A stretch of 64,000 bases of DNA from an uncultured Celeribacter sp. (GTDB lineage: Bacteria; Pseudomonadota; Alphaproteobacteria; Rhodobacterales; Rhodobacteraceae), in assembly GCF_963675965.1 (NCBI RefSeq), contig NZ_OY780935.1, positions 248,001-312,000 on the forward strand. The letters are read 5' to 3'. The notes under the pieces were generated by a model. It was not told the DNA's origin. It saw only the letters and a program-made list of their open reading frames with translations, and ran no database searches. Of the stretch, positions 1 to 6,543 are shown in pieces; position 1 is the first letter of the stretch, and each line of letters opens with the position of its first letter. Made by a program: the position numbers and the translations under genes.

Positions 1-234
1 CTGCACACCCATCAACGCGCCATTGAGGCCGGAGACACCGAGGGCGGTTGTTCCGTTCACGAGGTCACGGCTGAGCTTGATGGCGGGCCCATCCTTGGAC
101 AGGCGCGGGTGCCGATCCTGCCCGGCGATACCTCGGACGATCTGGCGGCGCGGGTTCTTGTGCAGGAGCACCGGCTCTATCCGGCGGTGCTGCGGCGCTT
201 TGCCGAAGGGGACCGGACAGCTTTGACGCTCTGA
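1..234 (+). CDS. purN: Phosphoribosylglycinamide formyltransferase, C-terminal end only
   Basis: The reading frame is open from the first base to TGA at 232-234 and encodes the last 77 residues of a PurN-type enzyme, which transfers a formyl group from 10-formyl-THF to GAR in purine synthesis. The visible part has the family's conserved THQRAI, GCSVHEV and DGGPILGQARVPI segments and ends in the usual C-terminal helix (RVLVQEHRLYPAVLRR). The catalytic Asn-His-Asp region and the start lie outside the window. The usual partner purM would be expected just upstream. The identification rests on the conserved C-terminal half and is fairly safe. Confidence 0.85.
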   Translation: MHTHQRAIEAGDTEGGCSVHEVTAELDGGPILGQARVPILPGDTSDDLAARVLVQEHRLYPAVLRRFAEGDRTALTL

Positions 235-302
235 GGCAATCTGTCACGCAGCTGTGAGAGATTTCGGCGGAAAAGCAGGATGAATTCTCATCCGCGAAAC
301 AT

Positions 303-322
303 ATATTCTGCATATAGAATAT
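303..322. promoter_or_regulatory. SqrR/BigR-type operator candidate (ATTC-N8-GAAT)
   Basis: A 20-bp palindrome with arms ATATTCT (303-309) and AGAATAT (316-322) contains ATTC-N8-GAAT at 305-320. This is the spacing reported for the persulfide-responsive ArsR-family repressor SqrR of Rhodobacter capsulatus. It ends 45 bp before the start codon of the DsrE-like gene, where it could cover the promoter. The motif is read directly; the regulator is inferred. Confidence 0.55.
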
Positions 323-367
323 GAACGAGTCTCAGATCGAGGCCCGCGTTTCGCGAAAGGACATCCC

Positions 368-739
368 ATGCAAACCGCTGATTTCGTCGCTACGATTTTT
401 GACGGACATTCCAACCCCGGAAAAGTCACCGTGGCCTTCACCATGGCGCTGAACGCACTCAAAATGGGGCACAGTGCCATCGTTCTTTTGATGGTCGAAG
501 GTGTCGAACTGGGCAAACCGGGGGCGACCGCAGACATGGACATCGGCAAACCCTTTGGGCCGGTGGCAGATCTGTTGGCAGCATATCGCGAAGCGGGTGG
601 CCGCATCGGGATCTGCGGGGCCTGCATGATCCACAACGGCTTTAGCGCCGAAGAGATGGACCCGGACTATGAAATCATCACCGCGCCGGATGTAGTCACA
701 CTGATGATGGAAGCCAAGGGGACTTTGCCGATCACTTGA
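368..739 (+). CDS. DsrE/DsrF-like family protein
   Basis: A 123-residue soluble protein with the DsrE-like alpha/beta fold: an N-terminal strand followed by GKVTVAFTMALNALKMGHSAIVLLMVEG (given in part), a PFGPVADLL helix and a CXXC motif, GICGACM, at about residues 77-83. DsrE-family proteins carry or transfer protein-bound persulfide sulfur, with a conserved cysteine as carrier; here both Cys of CXXC are candidates. An SD-like GAAAGGA lies 8-14 bases before the ATG. The ATTC-N8-GAAT palindrome upstream supports a role in sulfide or persulfide metabolism. No dsrF/dsrH partners are adjacent, so this is not a TusBCD/DsrEFH operon. The exact substrate is unknown. Confidence 0.75.
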   Translation: MQTADFVATIFDGHSNPGKVTVAFTMALNALKMGHSAIVLLMVEGVELGKPGATADMDIGKPFGPVADLLAAYREAGGRIGICGACMIHNGFSAEEMDPDYEIITAPDVVTLMMEAKGTLPIT

Positions 740-798
740 TCGTGGGGCAACTGCTGCCCGTGCTGCAAAGGGACAGGGCGTGGGGCGCGCTGGAAACG

Positions 799-826
799 GG
801 GGGCGGGGCAACCGGCCCCCTTTGTT
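799..826 (+). terminator. Likely intrinsic terminator after the DsrE-like gene
   Basis: GGGGGC at 799-804 can pair with GCCCCC at 815-820 and is followed by TTTGTTCTTTTC. The stem is G/C only and the tail is broken by G and C, so termination may be partial and allow some read-through into rnd. Confidence 0.5.
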
Positions 827-901
827 CTTTTCTTTCGGCGAAAATCTGCGTATCAAAACCCAATCGGCGGGATGACCCCGCGACGCAGGTAAGAAAACTA
901 T

Positions 902-2059
902 ATGATCACCATCACGACGACCGAAGGCCTTGCAGCCTTCTGCACACGCGCCAAAGACCATCCCTATGTGACGGTCGACACCGAATTCCTTCGCGAACGG
1001 ACCTATTATTCGAAACTGTGCCTTGTTCAGCTTGCCGTACCCGGCGAGGCTGAAGAGGATGCGGTTCTGGTGGATCCGCTGGCCAAGGACATCGATCTGG
1101 CACCGCTTTACGAGTTGTTTCAGGATGGCAGCGTGGTCAAGGTGTTCCATGCCGCCCGTCAGGATCTGGAAATCTTCTTCATTCAGGGCGGGGTGATCCC
1201 GAGGCCGCTGTTCGATACTCAGGTCGCGGCCATGGTTTGCGGCTTTGGTGAACAGGTCGGATATGAAACTCTGGTGCGCAAGATCGCCAAGGAAAGCCTT
1301 GATAAGACATCGCGTTTCACCGACTGGTCGCGGCGTCCTCTGACCAAGGCACAGGAAAACTATGCCATTGCCGATGTGACGCACCTGCGGCGGATCTATG
1401 AATATCTGCGCGATGAGATCAAACGCGAGGGCCGGGAAAAATGGGTGGCCGAGGAGATGGAAGTTCTTCTGTCGCCCGATACCTATGTGGTGGAACCCGA
1501 AACCGCGTGGCAACGTGTGAAAACGCGTACGAACTCCGGGAAATTTCTGGCTGCGGTCAAGGAGCTGGCGGCCTTTCGCGAAGCCTATGCGCAGTCACGC
1601 GATGTGCCGCGCAACCGGGTCTATAAGGACGATGCGCTGATGGAGCTGGCCTCTACGAAACCGCGCACCTTGCAGGATCTGTCACGGTCACGGTTGTTGC
1701 TGCGCGAAGCCCGCAAGGGTGAGATTGCGGACGGTATTTTGCGCGCCATTGAGAAGGCCGCGAATTACGCGCCAGGCGACATGCCAAAACCGGACACTTC
1801 GAAAGACAAACTGCAGGTGAACCCGGCGCTGGCCGATATGCTGCGTGTGCTTCTCAAGGCCAAGTCGGATCGCTTCAACGTCGCAGCCAAGATGATCGCT
1901 TCGGCCTCTGATCTGGATATGATTGCTGCTGGCCAGCGGGATTTGCCGGCGCTCAAGGGCTGGCGCTCTGAGGTGTTCGGTGTCGATGCGCTGCGTCTGT
2001 GTGCCGGGGAAGTCGGTCTAGCGGTCAAAGGGCAGCATGTCGATGTGATCGACCTGTAA
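902..2059 (+). CDS. rnd: Ribonuclease D
   Basis: A 385-residue 3'-5' exoribonuclease of the DEDD superfamily that trims tRNA and other stable RNA 3' ends. Motif Exo I is VDTEF with D26 and E28. Exo II is in the HAARQDLEIFF segment near residue 85. Exo III is the NYAIADVTHL segment near 150, with Tyr and Asp, so this is the DEDDy type. A single HRDC-like region follows at about 205-285. The length matches RNase D of other alphaproteobacteria. It is monocistronic, with an intrinsic terminator directly downstream. The ATG is preceded by a weak AGGTAAG. Confidence 0.93.
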   Translation: MITITTTEGLAAFCTRAKDHPYVTVDTEFLRERTYYSKLCLVQLAVPGEAEEDAVLVDPLAKDIDLAPLYELFQDGSVVKVFHAARQDLEIFFIQGGVIPRPLFDTQVAAMVCGFGEQVGYETLVRKIAKESLDKTSRFTDWSRRPLTKAQENYAIADVTHLRRIYEYLRDEIKREGREKWVAEEMEVLLSPDTYVVEPETAWQRVKTRTNSGKFLAAVKELAAFREAYAQSRDVPRNRVYKDDALMELASTKPRTLQDLSRSRLLLREARKGEIADGILRAIEKAANYAPGDMPKPDTSKDKLQVNPALADMLRVLLKAKSDRFNVAAKMIASASDLDMIAAGQRDLPALKGWRSEVFGVDALRLCAGEVGLAVKGQHVDVIDL

Positions 2060-2065
2060 ACCGGG

Positions 2066-2100
2066 CAGGGCGCGCACGGTGCGCCCTGTGGTTTTCATTT
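2066..2100 (+). terminator. Intrinsic terminator of rnd
   Basis: CAGGGCGC (2066-2073) pairs perfectly with GCGCCCTG (2081-2088) across a 7-base loop and is followed by TGGTTTTCATTTTT. It lies just after the rnd stop codon and before the convergent GNAT gene. Confidence 0.75.
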
Positions 2101-2132
2101 TTCGAATTTCTCCGATCAATAAAGAGCTGTCG

Positions 2133-2615
2133 TCAGTTGAGCGCCATCTCGTAGCGCGGCCCGCGCGGTTGAATGCGGGTGAAACCGCTGGCTTGGTAGA
2201 TCGCTTGGGCGCGGGTGTTCTCTGTATGGGTGCCCACGGTCAGACGCACGCAGCCGAGATTGCGCGCGGTCGCGCGCGCTGCGTCGATTAGGGCGCGTCC
2301 GACGCCAAGCCCCCGCAACCCGTCTTTGACATAGAGATGGTGCAGATCCATGGTGCGCGCTCCGAACTGCAATTGCAGCCCGCCAACAAGGGCGGCGTAG
2401 CCCACAACCTCATTATGGTTTTCCGCCACGAGAATGCGCACCCAGGGGGAGGGCGCGAAGAGGATGTCGATCAGCGACCATTCGTCCAGCCGCATGCGGT
2501 CATGGTTCTGGCTGGCCAGGGCGTCGATCATGATCAGAAGATCCGGAATGTCGCGGCGTTCGGCCGGGCGAATCGAAAGGGAAAGCGCGGGTATCGGTGA
2601 CATTGTTTTGGGCAT
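2133..2615 (-). CDS. GNAT-family N-acetyltransferase
   Basis: A 160-residue single-domain GNAT enzyme that would move an acetyl group from acetyl-CoA to an unknown amine. The acetyl-CoA pyrophosphate loop is the GLRGLGVGRALI segment, followed by a beta-bulge strand, CVRLTVGTHTENTRA, and the C-terminal AIYQASGF motif (each quoted in part). The start chosen is the ATG at 2615 (MPKTMSPIP), which has AAGGAT nine bases upstream; a GTG at 2642 would add nine residues. The gene sits directly behind a leader-peptide attenuator (2652-2792), so its expression should respond to ribosome stalling. The substrate cannot be told from sequence. Confidence 0.85.
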   Translation of the reverse strand: MPKTMSPIPALSLSIRPAERRDIPDLLIMIDALASQNHDRMRLDEWSLIDILFAPSPWVRILVAENHNEVVGYAALVGGLQLQFGARTMDLHHLYVKDGLRGLGVGRALIDAARATARNLGCVRLTVGTHTENTRAQAIYQASGFTRIQPRGPRYEMALN

Positions 2616-2651
2616 TGTTGGGTATCCTTGAGTCTGCGCCACAGGACACCA

Positions 2652-2678
2652 GAAAAGTTAAAGCCGCCCTATGGCGGC
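2652..2678 (-). terminator. Attenuator terminator hairpin (segments 3:4)
   Basis: On the minus strand GCCGCC (2678-2673) pairs with GGCGGC (2668-2663) around the loop ATAG, followed by TTTAACTTTT. It lies between the leader peptide and the GNAT gene, about 40 bases before the latter's ATG. It competes with an upstream antiterminator pairing, GCGGCC (2704-2699) with GGCCGC (2679-2674). Confidence 0.7.
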
Positions 2679-2707
2679 CGTGAATTTTCCATGACAGAGG
2701 GCCGCAT

Positions 2708-2755
2708 CTATATGAAGCGGCGATAATAGACAGTCATGGCGGTTGCGTGTTTCAT
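2708..2755 (-). CDS. Leaderless 15-residue leader peptide of the GNAT attenuator
   Basis: The frame ATG...TAG encodes MKHATAMTVYYRRFI. The A of the ATG at 2755 lies 9 bases past a CATAGG -10 element, so the transcript probably begins at or within two bases of the AUG, as in alphaproteobacterial trpL leaders. The Tyr-Tyr codons (TAT TAT) come directly before CGC CGC. That Arg pair contains segment 1 (GCCGC), which pairs with segment 2 (GCGGC) just after the stop. A ribosome held at the Tyr or Arg codons would mask segment 1 and free segment 2 to block the terminator. There is no protein homology evidence for a peptide this short. Confidence 0.55.
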   Translation of the reverse strand: MKHATAMTVYYRRFI

Positions 2756-2763
2756 GAGCCAAG

Positions 2764-2792
2764 CCTATGCCGTCCCAACGTCACCCTGTCAA
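2764..2792 (-). promoter_or_regulatory. Sigma-70-type promoter of the GNAT leader transcript
   Basis: On the minus strand TTGACA (2792-2787), a 17-base spacer and CATAGG (2769-2764). The -35 hexamer is perfect and the -10 is weak. It is placed so that transcription would begin at the leader peptide's AUG. Confidence 0.55.
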
Positions 2793-2925
2793 TCTCGCCT
2801 TTCGGATAGCCGGATTGCACAAATGGACAGGCTTGTTCGTTTGGGACGACAAGAATGCTCTGAAACACCTCTTTGGCGCGCATTCGAGACTCGGGTCGGA
2901 TGCGGTTCGTCTCTACGGGCTGGCG

Positions 2926-3945
2926 TTAGCCGTCGTAGTCAACCTCTTCGGTCAGACGCAGCGCCTCAGCGCGTTCATTGGCGATATCAATCAAGCGCAG
3001 ATTGTCTGGGGTGAAACTGCCCCAGCTTGCGACCAGATCCGAGGGTTCGGTGCCCGGTGCAATGGGGTACTCCGAGTTGGCCTCCGCATAGATTTCCTGC
3101 GCCTCGTGAGAGGACAAAAATTCAATGAATTTCGTGGCTTCTTCGATGTTTTTCGCCGCCTTTGTCAACGCGACCCCCGAAATGTTCACATGGGTGCCAC
3201 CGCCTTCAACGTCGAAGACCGGGAAGTCGAGCCGCACGCTTTCAGCCCAGACGCGCTGTTCTTCATCGGCCAGCATTTCGCCCATGTAATAGGTATTGCC
3301 CAGAGAAATGTCACATTCGCCAGCCCAGATCGCCTTGACCTGCGCGCGGTCGTTCCCCTGCGGGCGACGGGCAAGATTGTCTTTCAGCCCCTGCAGCCAG
3401 ATCTTGGTTTCTTCGGGGCCGTGATGGGCGAGATAGGCCGACGTCAGACCAATCATATAGGTGTGCATGCCAGAGCGGGTGCAGATGCGGCCTTTCCATT
3501 TTGGGTCGGCGAGATCTTCGTAGGTTGTCACTTCCCCCGGGGCGACGCGCTCTTTCGAGGCGTAGACGATTCGGGCACGGGTGGTCATGCCCCACCATTG
3601 CCCGTCCGGATCGTGATATTCGGCCGGGATATTGGCCTGAAGCGTGTCCGTCATCAGTGGTTGGGTGACGCCCGCATCAACGGCTTCGGTCAGCCGCGCG
3701 ATATCGACCGTCAGAATCACATCGGCGGGCGAACGGTCACCCTCGGCCTTGAGCCGTTCCACCATGCCCTTGACCAGATAGGCCACATTGACCTGAATGC
3801 CGGTTTCCGCTGTGAACGCTTCGGTCAGCGGGGCGATCAGTTCGGGTTGGCGATAGGAATAGACATTCACATCGGCAAAAACCGGCGCTGCGATGAGGCT
3901 CAGGGGAAGGGTGGTTTTCAGGACGGTTTTGAGGCTTGAACACAT
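2926..3945 (-). CDS. Periplasmic Fe(III)-binding protein of an ABC transporter (FbpA/FutA type)
   Basis: A 339-residue solute-binding protein with an N-terminal signal peptide (about residues 1-24, ending PVFA before DVNVYSY). The fold is the class-II periplasmic binding type. A tandem tyrosine, GNTYYMGEM, matches the iron-ligand pair of FbpA/FutA, and the N-terminal VYSYRQ carries a further Tyr. It would capture ferric iron for import. No permease or ATPase gene is adjacent, so the partner proteins must be elsewhere. A strong SD, AAGGAGAG, precedes the ATG. A perfect 15-bp palindrome 28 bp upstream is shared with sodB and suggests iron-dependent control. Confidence 0.88.
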   Translation of the reverse strand: MCSSLKTVLKTTLPLSLIAAPVFADVNVYSYRQPELIAPLTEAFTAETGIQVNVAYLVKGMVERLKAEGDRSPADVILTVDIARLTEAVDAGVTQPLMTDTLQANIPAEYHDPDGQWWGMTTRARIVYASKERVAPGEVTTYEDLADPKWKGRICTRSGMHTYMIGLTSAYLAHHGPEETKIWLQGLKDNLARRPQGNDRAQVKAIWAGECDISLGNTYYMGEMLADEEQRVWAESVRLDFPVFDVEGGGTHVNISGVALTKAAKNIEEATKFIEFLSSHEAQEIYAEANSEYPIAPGTEPSDLVASWGSFTPDNLRLIDIANERAEALRLTEEVDYDG

Positions 3946-3972
3946 CAGGTCTCTCCTTAAGACGGGATTTTT

Positions 3973-3987
3973 TCAGGTTAAACCTGA
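3973..3987. promoter_or_regulatory. Iron-type operator candidate, TCAGGT-N3-ACCTGA
   Basis: TCAGGTTAAACCTGA is a perfect palindrome (7+1+7), 28 bp upstream of the iron-binding protein's start. The same TCAGGT-N3-ACCTGA occurs at 22262-22276, 35 bp before sodB. Two iron-linked genes sharing it points to an iron or Fe-S sensor of the Rhodobacterales (Iron-Rhodo-box/IscR-like or RirA-like); I cannot tell which. Confidence 0.55.
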
Positions 3988-4036
3988 TAAAAATACTCGG
4001 GTCAACGCTTAATGCTGGTGCGCGGCGCCAGTGTCA

Positions 4037-4882
4037 TCAAGATTTGGCGCGCTTTTCCTCCGCTTTGGCTCGATCCCAGAGGGCATCCATTTCCGCCAGC
4101 GTGCTGTCTTTTGGCGTCTTGCCCATCTTCACAAGACCGTCTTCCACCGCGTTGAAGCGACGGGTGAATTTGGCATTGCAGGCGCGCAGGGCCTCTTCTG
4201 TGTCTACCCCCAGATGGCGGCCAAGATTGACCACCACGAACAGCAGATCCCCGAATTCCTCGAAGACCTCGGCTTGTGTCAGCCTGTCGCGGGCTTCTTC
4301 CAGTTCGGCGGCCTCTTCACGGATTTTGTCGAGCACCTGCGAGGTATCCGGCCAGTCAAACCCGACGCGGGCGGCACGTTTTTGCAGCTTTTGTGCCCGC
4401 ATCAGCGCTGGCAGCCCCATGGCCACCCCGTCCAGAGTGCGGGTTTCACCGCGTTTTTCACGCTCTGCCGCCTTTTCCTTTTCCCAGTCGCGGGTCTGTT
4501 GTTCCGGGGTTTTGGCGTTGCTTTCATCGCCAAAAACATGCGGGTGGCGTGAAATCATTTTGTCCGAGATGATCTTGGCCACATCGTGGAAATCGAACAG
4601 CCCCTTGTCGGCAGCAATCTGGGCCTGAAACACGGATTGAAACAGCAGATCGCCCAGTTCCGAACGCAGATCGTCCATGTCTCCGCGCGCAATCGCGTCA
4701 TCGACCTCATAGGCCTCTTCGATGGTGTACGGCGAGATCGTTGCGAAATCCTGCTCGATATCCCATGGGCAGCCGCCCTCCGGGTCGCGCAACCTGCGCA
4801 TGATCTCCAGAAGTTTGTCGATGCCGTCGGGCATCTCGAAAACCGGATCGCGGTTCGGGCGGGGTGGGGCTGTGTCTGTCAT
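4037..4882 (-). CDS. mazG: Nucleoside triphosphate pyrophosphohydrolase MazG
   Basis: A 281-residue protein with two all-alpha NTP-PPase domains. It hydrolyses (d)NTPs to the monophosphate and PPi and is thought to clear aberrant nucleotides. The first domain has the metal-binding pattern EEAYEVDDA...LRSELGDLLFQ at roughly residues 55-85. The second has EEAAELEEA...FEEFGDLLFVVVN near 195-230. The start chosen, ATG at 4882 (MTDTAPPRP), gives the usual N-terminus before the conserved LEIMRRLRDPEGGCPWD; an upstream in-frame start at 4984 would add 34 residues with no family support. Its promoter region overlaps that of the divergent cysS leader. Confidence 0.92.
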   Translation of the reverse strand: MTDTAPPRPNRDPVFEMPDGIDKLLEIMRRLRDPEGGCPWDIEQDFATISPYTIEEAYEVDDAIARGDMDDLRSELGDLLFQSVFQAQIAADKGLFDFHDVAKIISDKMISRHPHVFGDESNAKTPEQQTRDWEKEKAAEREKRGETRTLDGVAMGLPALMRAQKLQKRAARVGFDWPDTSQVLDKIREEAAELEEARDRLTQAEVFEEFGDLLFVVVNLGRHLGVDTEEALRACNAKFTRRFNAVEDGLVKMGKTPKDSTLAEMDALWDRAKAEEKRAKS

Positions 4883-4911
4883 GGGGGCAAATTGGCCTGT
4901 GGCAGGGGGCT

Positions 4912-4939
4912 TTGCAAGACAGAAAGCCGGCGCTATAAG
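4912..4939 (+). promoter_or_regulatory. Promoter of the cysS leader, TTGCAA-N16-TATAAG
   Basis: TTGCAA at 4912-4917 and TATAAG at 4934-4939 are separated by 16 bases. The -10 ends seven bases before the leader peptide's ATG at 4947, so the mRNA probably starts at or next to the AUG. Confidence 0.6.
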
Positions 4940-4946
4940 CGAAGCC

Positions 4947-4994
4947 ATGACCAACCGTGCCACCATCATTATTGGCTGCTGCATTATCCGCTGA
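4947..4994 (+). CDS. Leaderless Ile/Cys-rich leader peptide upstream of cysS-cimA
   Basis: The frame encodes MTNRATIIIGCCIIR followed by TGA: five Ile and two adjacent Cys in nine residues. It starts where transcription is predicted to start and ends 79 bases before cysS. The downstream genes charge tRNA-Cys (cysS) and make the isoleucine precursor citramalate (cimA), so both amino acids counted by the peptide are relevant. A hairpin (CCGC at 4989-4992 with GCGG at 5005-5008, extendable to six pairs) and a TCTCTTTT stretch follow, but no strong terminator is visible. The control may therefore be translational. No homologue can be checked here. Confidence 0.5.
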   Translation: MTNRATIIIGCCIIR

Positions 4995-5073
4995 CATCGT
5001 CGCGCGGGTCCGGTCTCTTTTCACCTGAAATGGAAGCTGATAAGCCCGCCGGGGACACCCGAAGGGACTAGCT

Positions 5074-6543
5074 ATGACCACGATCCAGAAGCCTGCGATC
5101 CAGCTCACCAATTCGAAGACTCGCAAGAAAGAGATTTTCGAGCCGATCGATCCGAACAATGTGCGGATGTATGTCTGTGGTCCGACGGTCTATGACCGCG
5201 CCCATATCGGCAACGCGCGGCCTGTGATCGTGTTTGATGTGCTCTATCGTCTGCTACGCCATGTTTACGGGCCGGATCACGTCACTTATGTGCGCAACTT
5301 TACCGATGTTGATGATAAGATTAACAAAAAGGCGCAGGACACAGGCCGGTCGATCAAGGAGATCACCGACGAGACGACCCAGTGGTATCTGGATGACATG
5401 CGTGCGGTCGGCGCGATGGACCCGACTCATATGCCGCGCGCGACCGACTATATTGCGCAGATGATCGCCATGATCGAGGATCTCGTTGCCAAAGGGCACG
5501 CCTATCCCGATGGCGCAGGGCATGTGCTGTTCTCCGTGAAAAGCTATGAGAAATACGGCGCGCTGTCCGGTCGCTCCGTCGATGACATGATCGCGGGGGC
5601 GCGGGTTGAAGTGGCCGATAACAAACGTGATCCGATGGATTTCGTGCTCTGGAAACCGTCCTCCGACGATCTTCCCGGCTGGGACAGCCCTTGGGGGCGT
5701 GGGCGTCCGGGCTGGCACATCGAATGTTCCGCTATGTCCTATGAGTTGTTGGGCGAAACCTTCGACATTCACGGCGGCGGCAACGATTTGATGTTCCCGC
5801 ACCATGAAAACGAGATCGCGCAGAGCTGCTGTGCCCATGGTCATGCCGGGGACGGCCAAGGTTTTGCCAATGTCTGGCTGCACAACGAGATGCTGCAGGT
5901 CGAGGGCAAGAAAATGTCCAAGTCTCTGGGCAATTTCTTCACCGTGCGGGATTTGCTCGATCAGGGTGTGCCGGGTGAGGTGATCCGGTTTGTGTTCTTG
6001 AGCACGCATTACCGCAAGCCGATGGACTGGACTGCGGAGAAGGCGGAGCAGGCGAAGGCGACGTTGCGCAGGTGGCGCAATATGGTCGGGGAGCTTGAAA
6101 CTGGTGTTGACTATGGGAGCGCCGACCAAGCTGTCGTAGATGCCTTGGCAAATGATCTGAACACCGCTCAGGCCTTAGCTGAACTTCATCGCTTGGAAGG
6201 CGAGACTTTAAACGTTTACAATAAAATTGTTGGATTTGGTGCCGAATATGATGGCCCTGAGCCCGGTGTGTTAGAGGCGAAGTTTGTCGCCTCGGCCAAC
6301 CTTCTAGGCTTGTTGATGCCAGAACTTGGTGGCTGGGAAGAAACGGGTGTGGACCTTATCGCCTACGCCGACCGTCTTTCCGCCCTCCGCCAAGCTGCAA
6401 TGGAATCCAAAGACTTCTCCGCCGTCGACGCACTGAAATCCGCGCTTCTGGACGCGGGTGTTGAGGTGCGCATGTCGAAAACCGGCGTCGAGTTGGAGCC
6501 GGGTCCCAACTTCGACGCCGCTAAGCTTGAGGGGCTGCTCTGA
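5074..6543 (+). CDS. cysS: Cysteinyl-tRNA synthetase
   Basis: A 489-residue class I aminoacyl-tRNA synthetase. The HIGH motif is HIGN near residue 48 and the KMSKS motif is KKMSKSLGNF near 280. Zinc ligands fit the CGPTVYD cysteine, the ECSAMS cysteine and the HHENEIAQSC segment. The C-terminal anticodon-binding region spans about 340-489. The SD is GAAGGGA ten bases before the ATG. The TGA overlaps the cimA ATG by one base (TGATG), so translation is probably coupled. Bases about 6110-6345 are conspicuously richer in A/T-ending codons (TTA, CTA, GTA, GGA) than the rest of the gene, with the protein still reading normally. Confidence 0.97.
   Translation: MTTIQKPAIQLTNSKTRKKEIFEPIDPNNVRMYVCGPTVYDRAHIGNARPVIVFDVLYRLLRHVYGPDHVTYVRNFTDVDDKINKKAQDTGRSIKEITDETTQWYLDDMRAVGAMDPTHMPRATDYIAQMIAMIEDLVAKGHAYPDGAGHVLFSVKSYEKYGALSGRSVDDMIAGARVEVADNKRDPMDFVLWKPSSDDLPGWDSPWGRGRPGWHIECSAMSYELLGETFDIHGGGNDLMFPHHENEIAQSCCAHGHAGDGQGFANVWLHNEMLQVEGKKMSKSLGNFFTVRDLLDQGVPGEVIRFVFLSTHYRKPMDWTAEKAEQAKATLRRWRNMVGELETGVDYGSADQAVVDALANDLNTAQALAELHRLEGETLNVYNKIVGFGAEYDGPEPGVLEAKFVASANLLGLLMPELGGWEETGVDLIAYADRLSALRQAAMESKDFSAVDALKSALLDAGVEVRMSKTGVELEPGPNFDAAKLEGLL

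Noticed and set aside
332..1513. 393-codon minus-strand frame
   Set aside because: It is antisense to both the DsrE-like gene and rnd; its high His/Arg/Phe content is typical of shadow frames in high-GC DNA.
2767..3939. 390-codon plus-strand frame
   Set aside because: Antisense shadow of the Fe(III)-binding protein gene, which has a signal peptide, an SD and conserved ligands.
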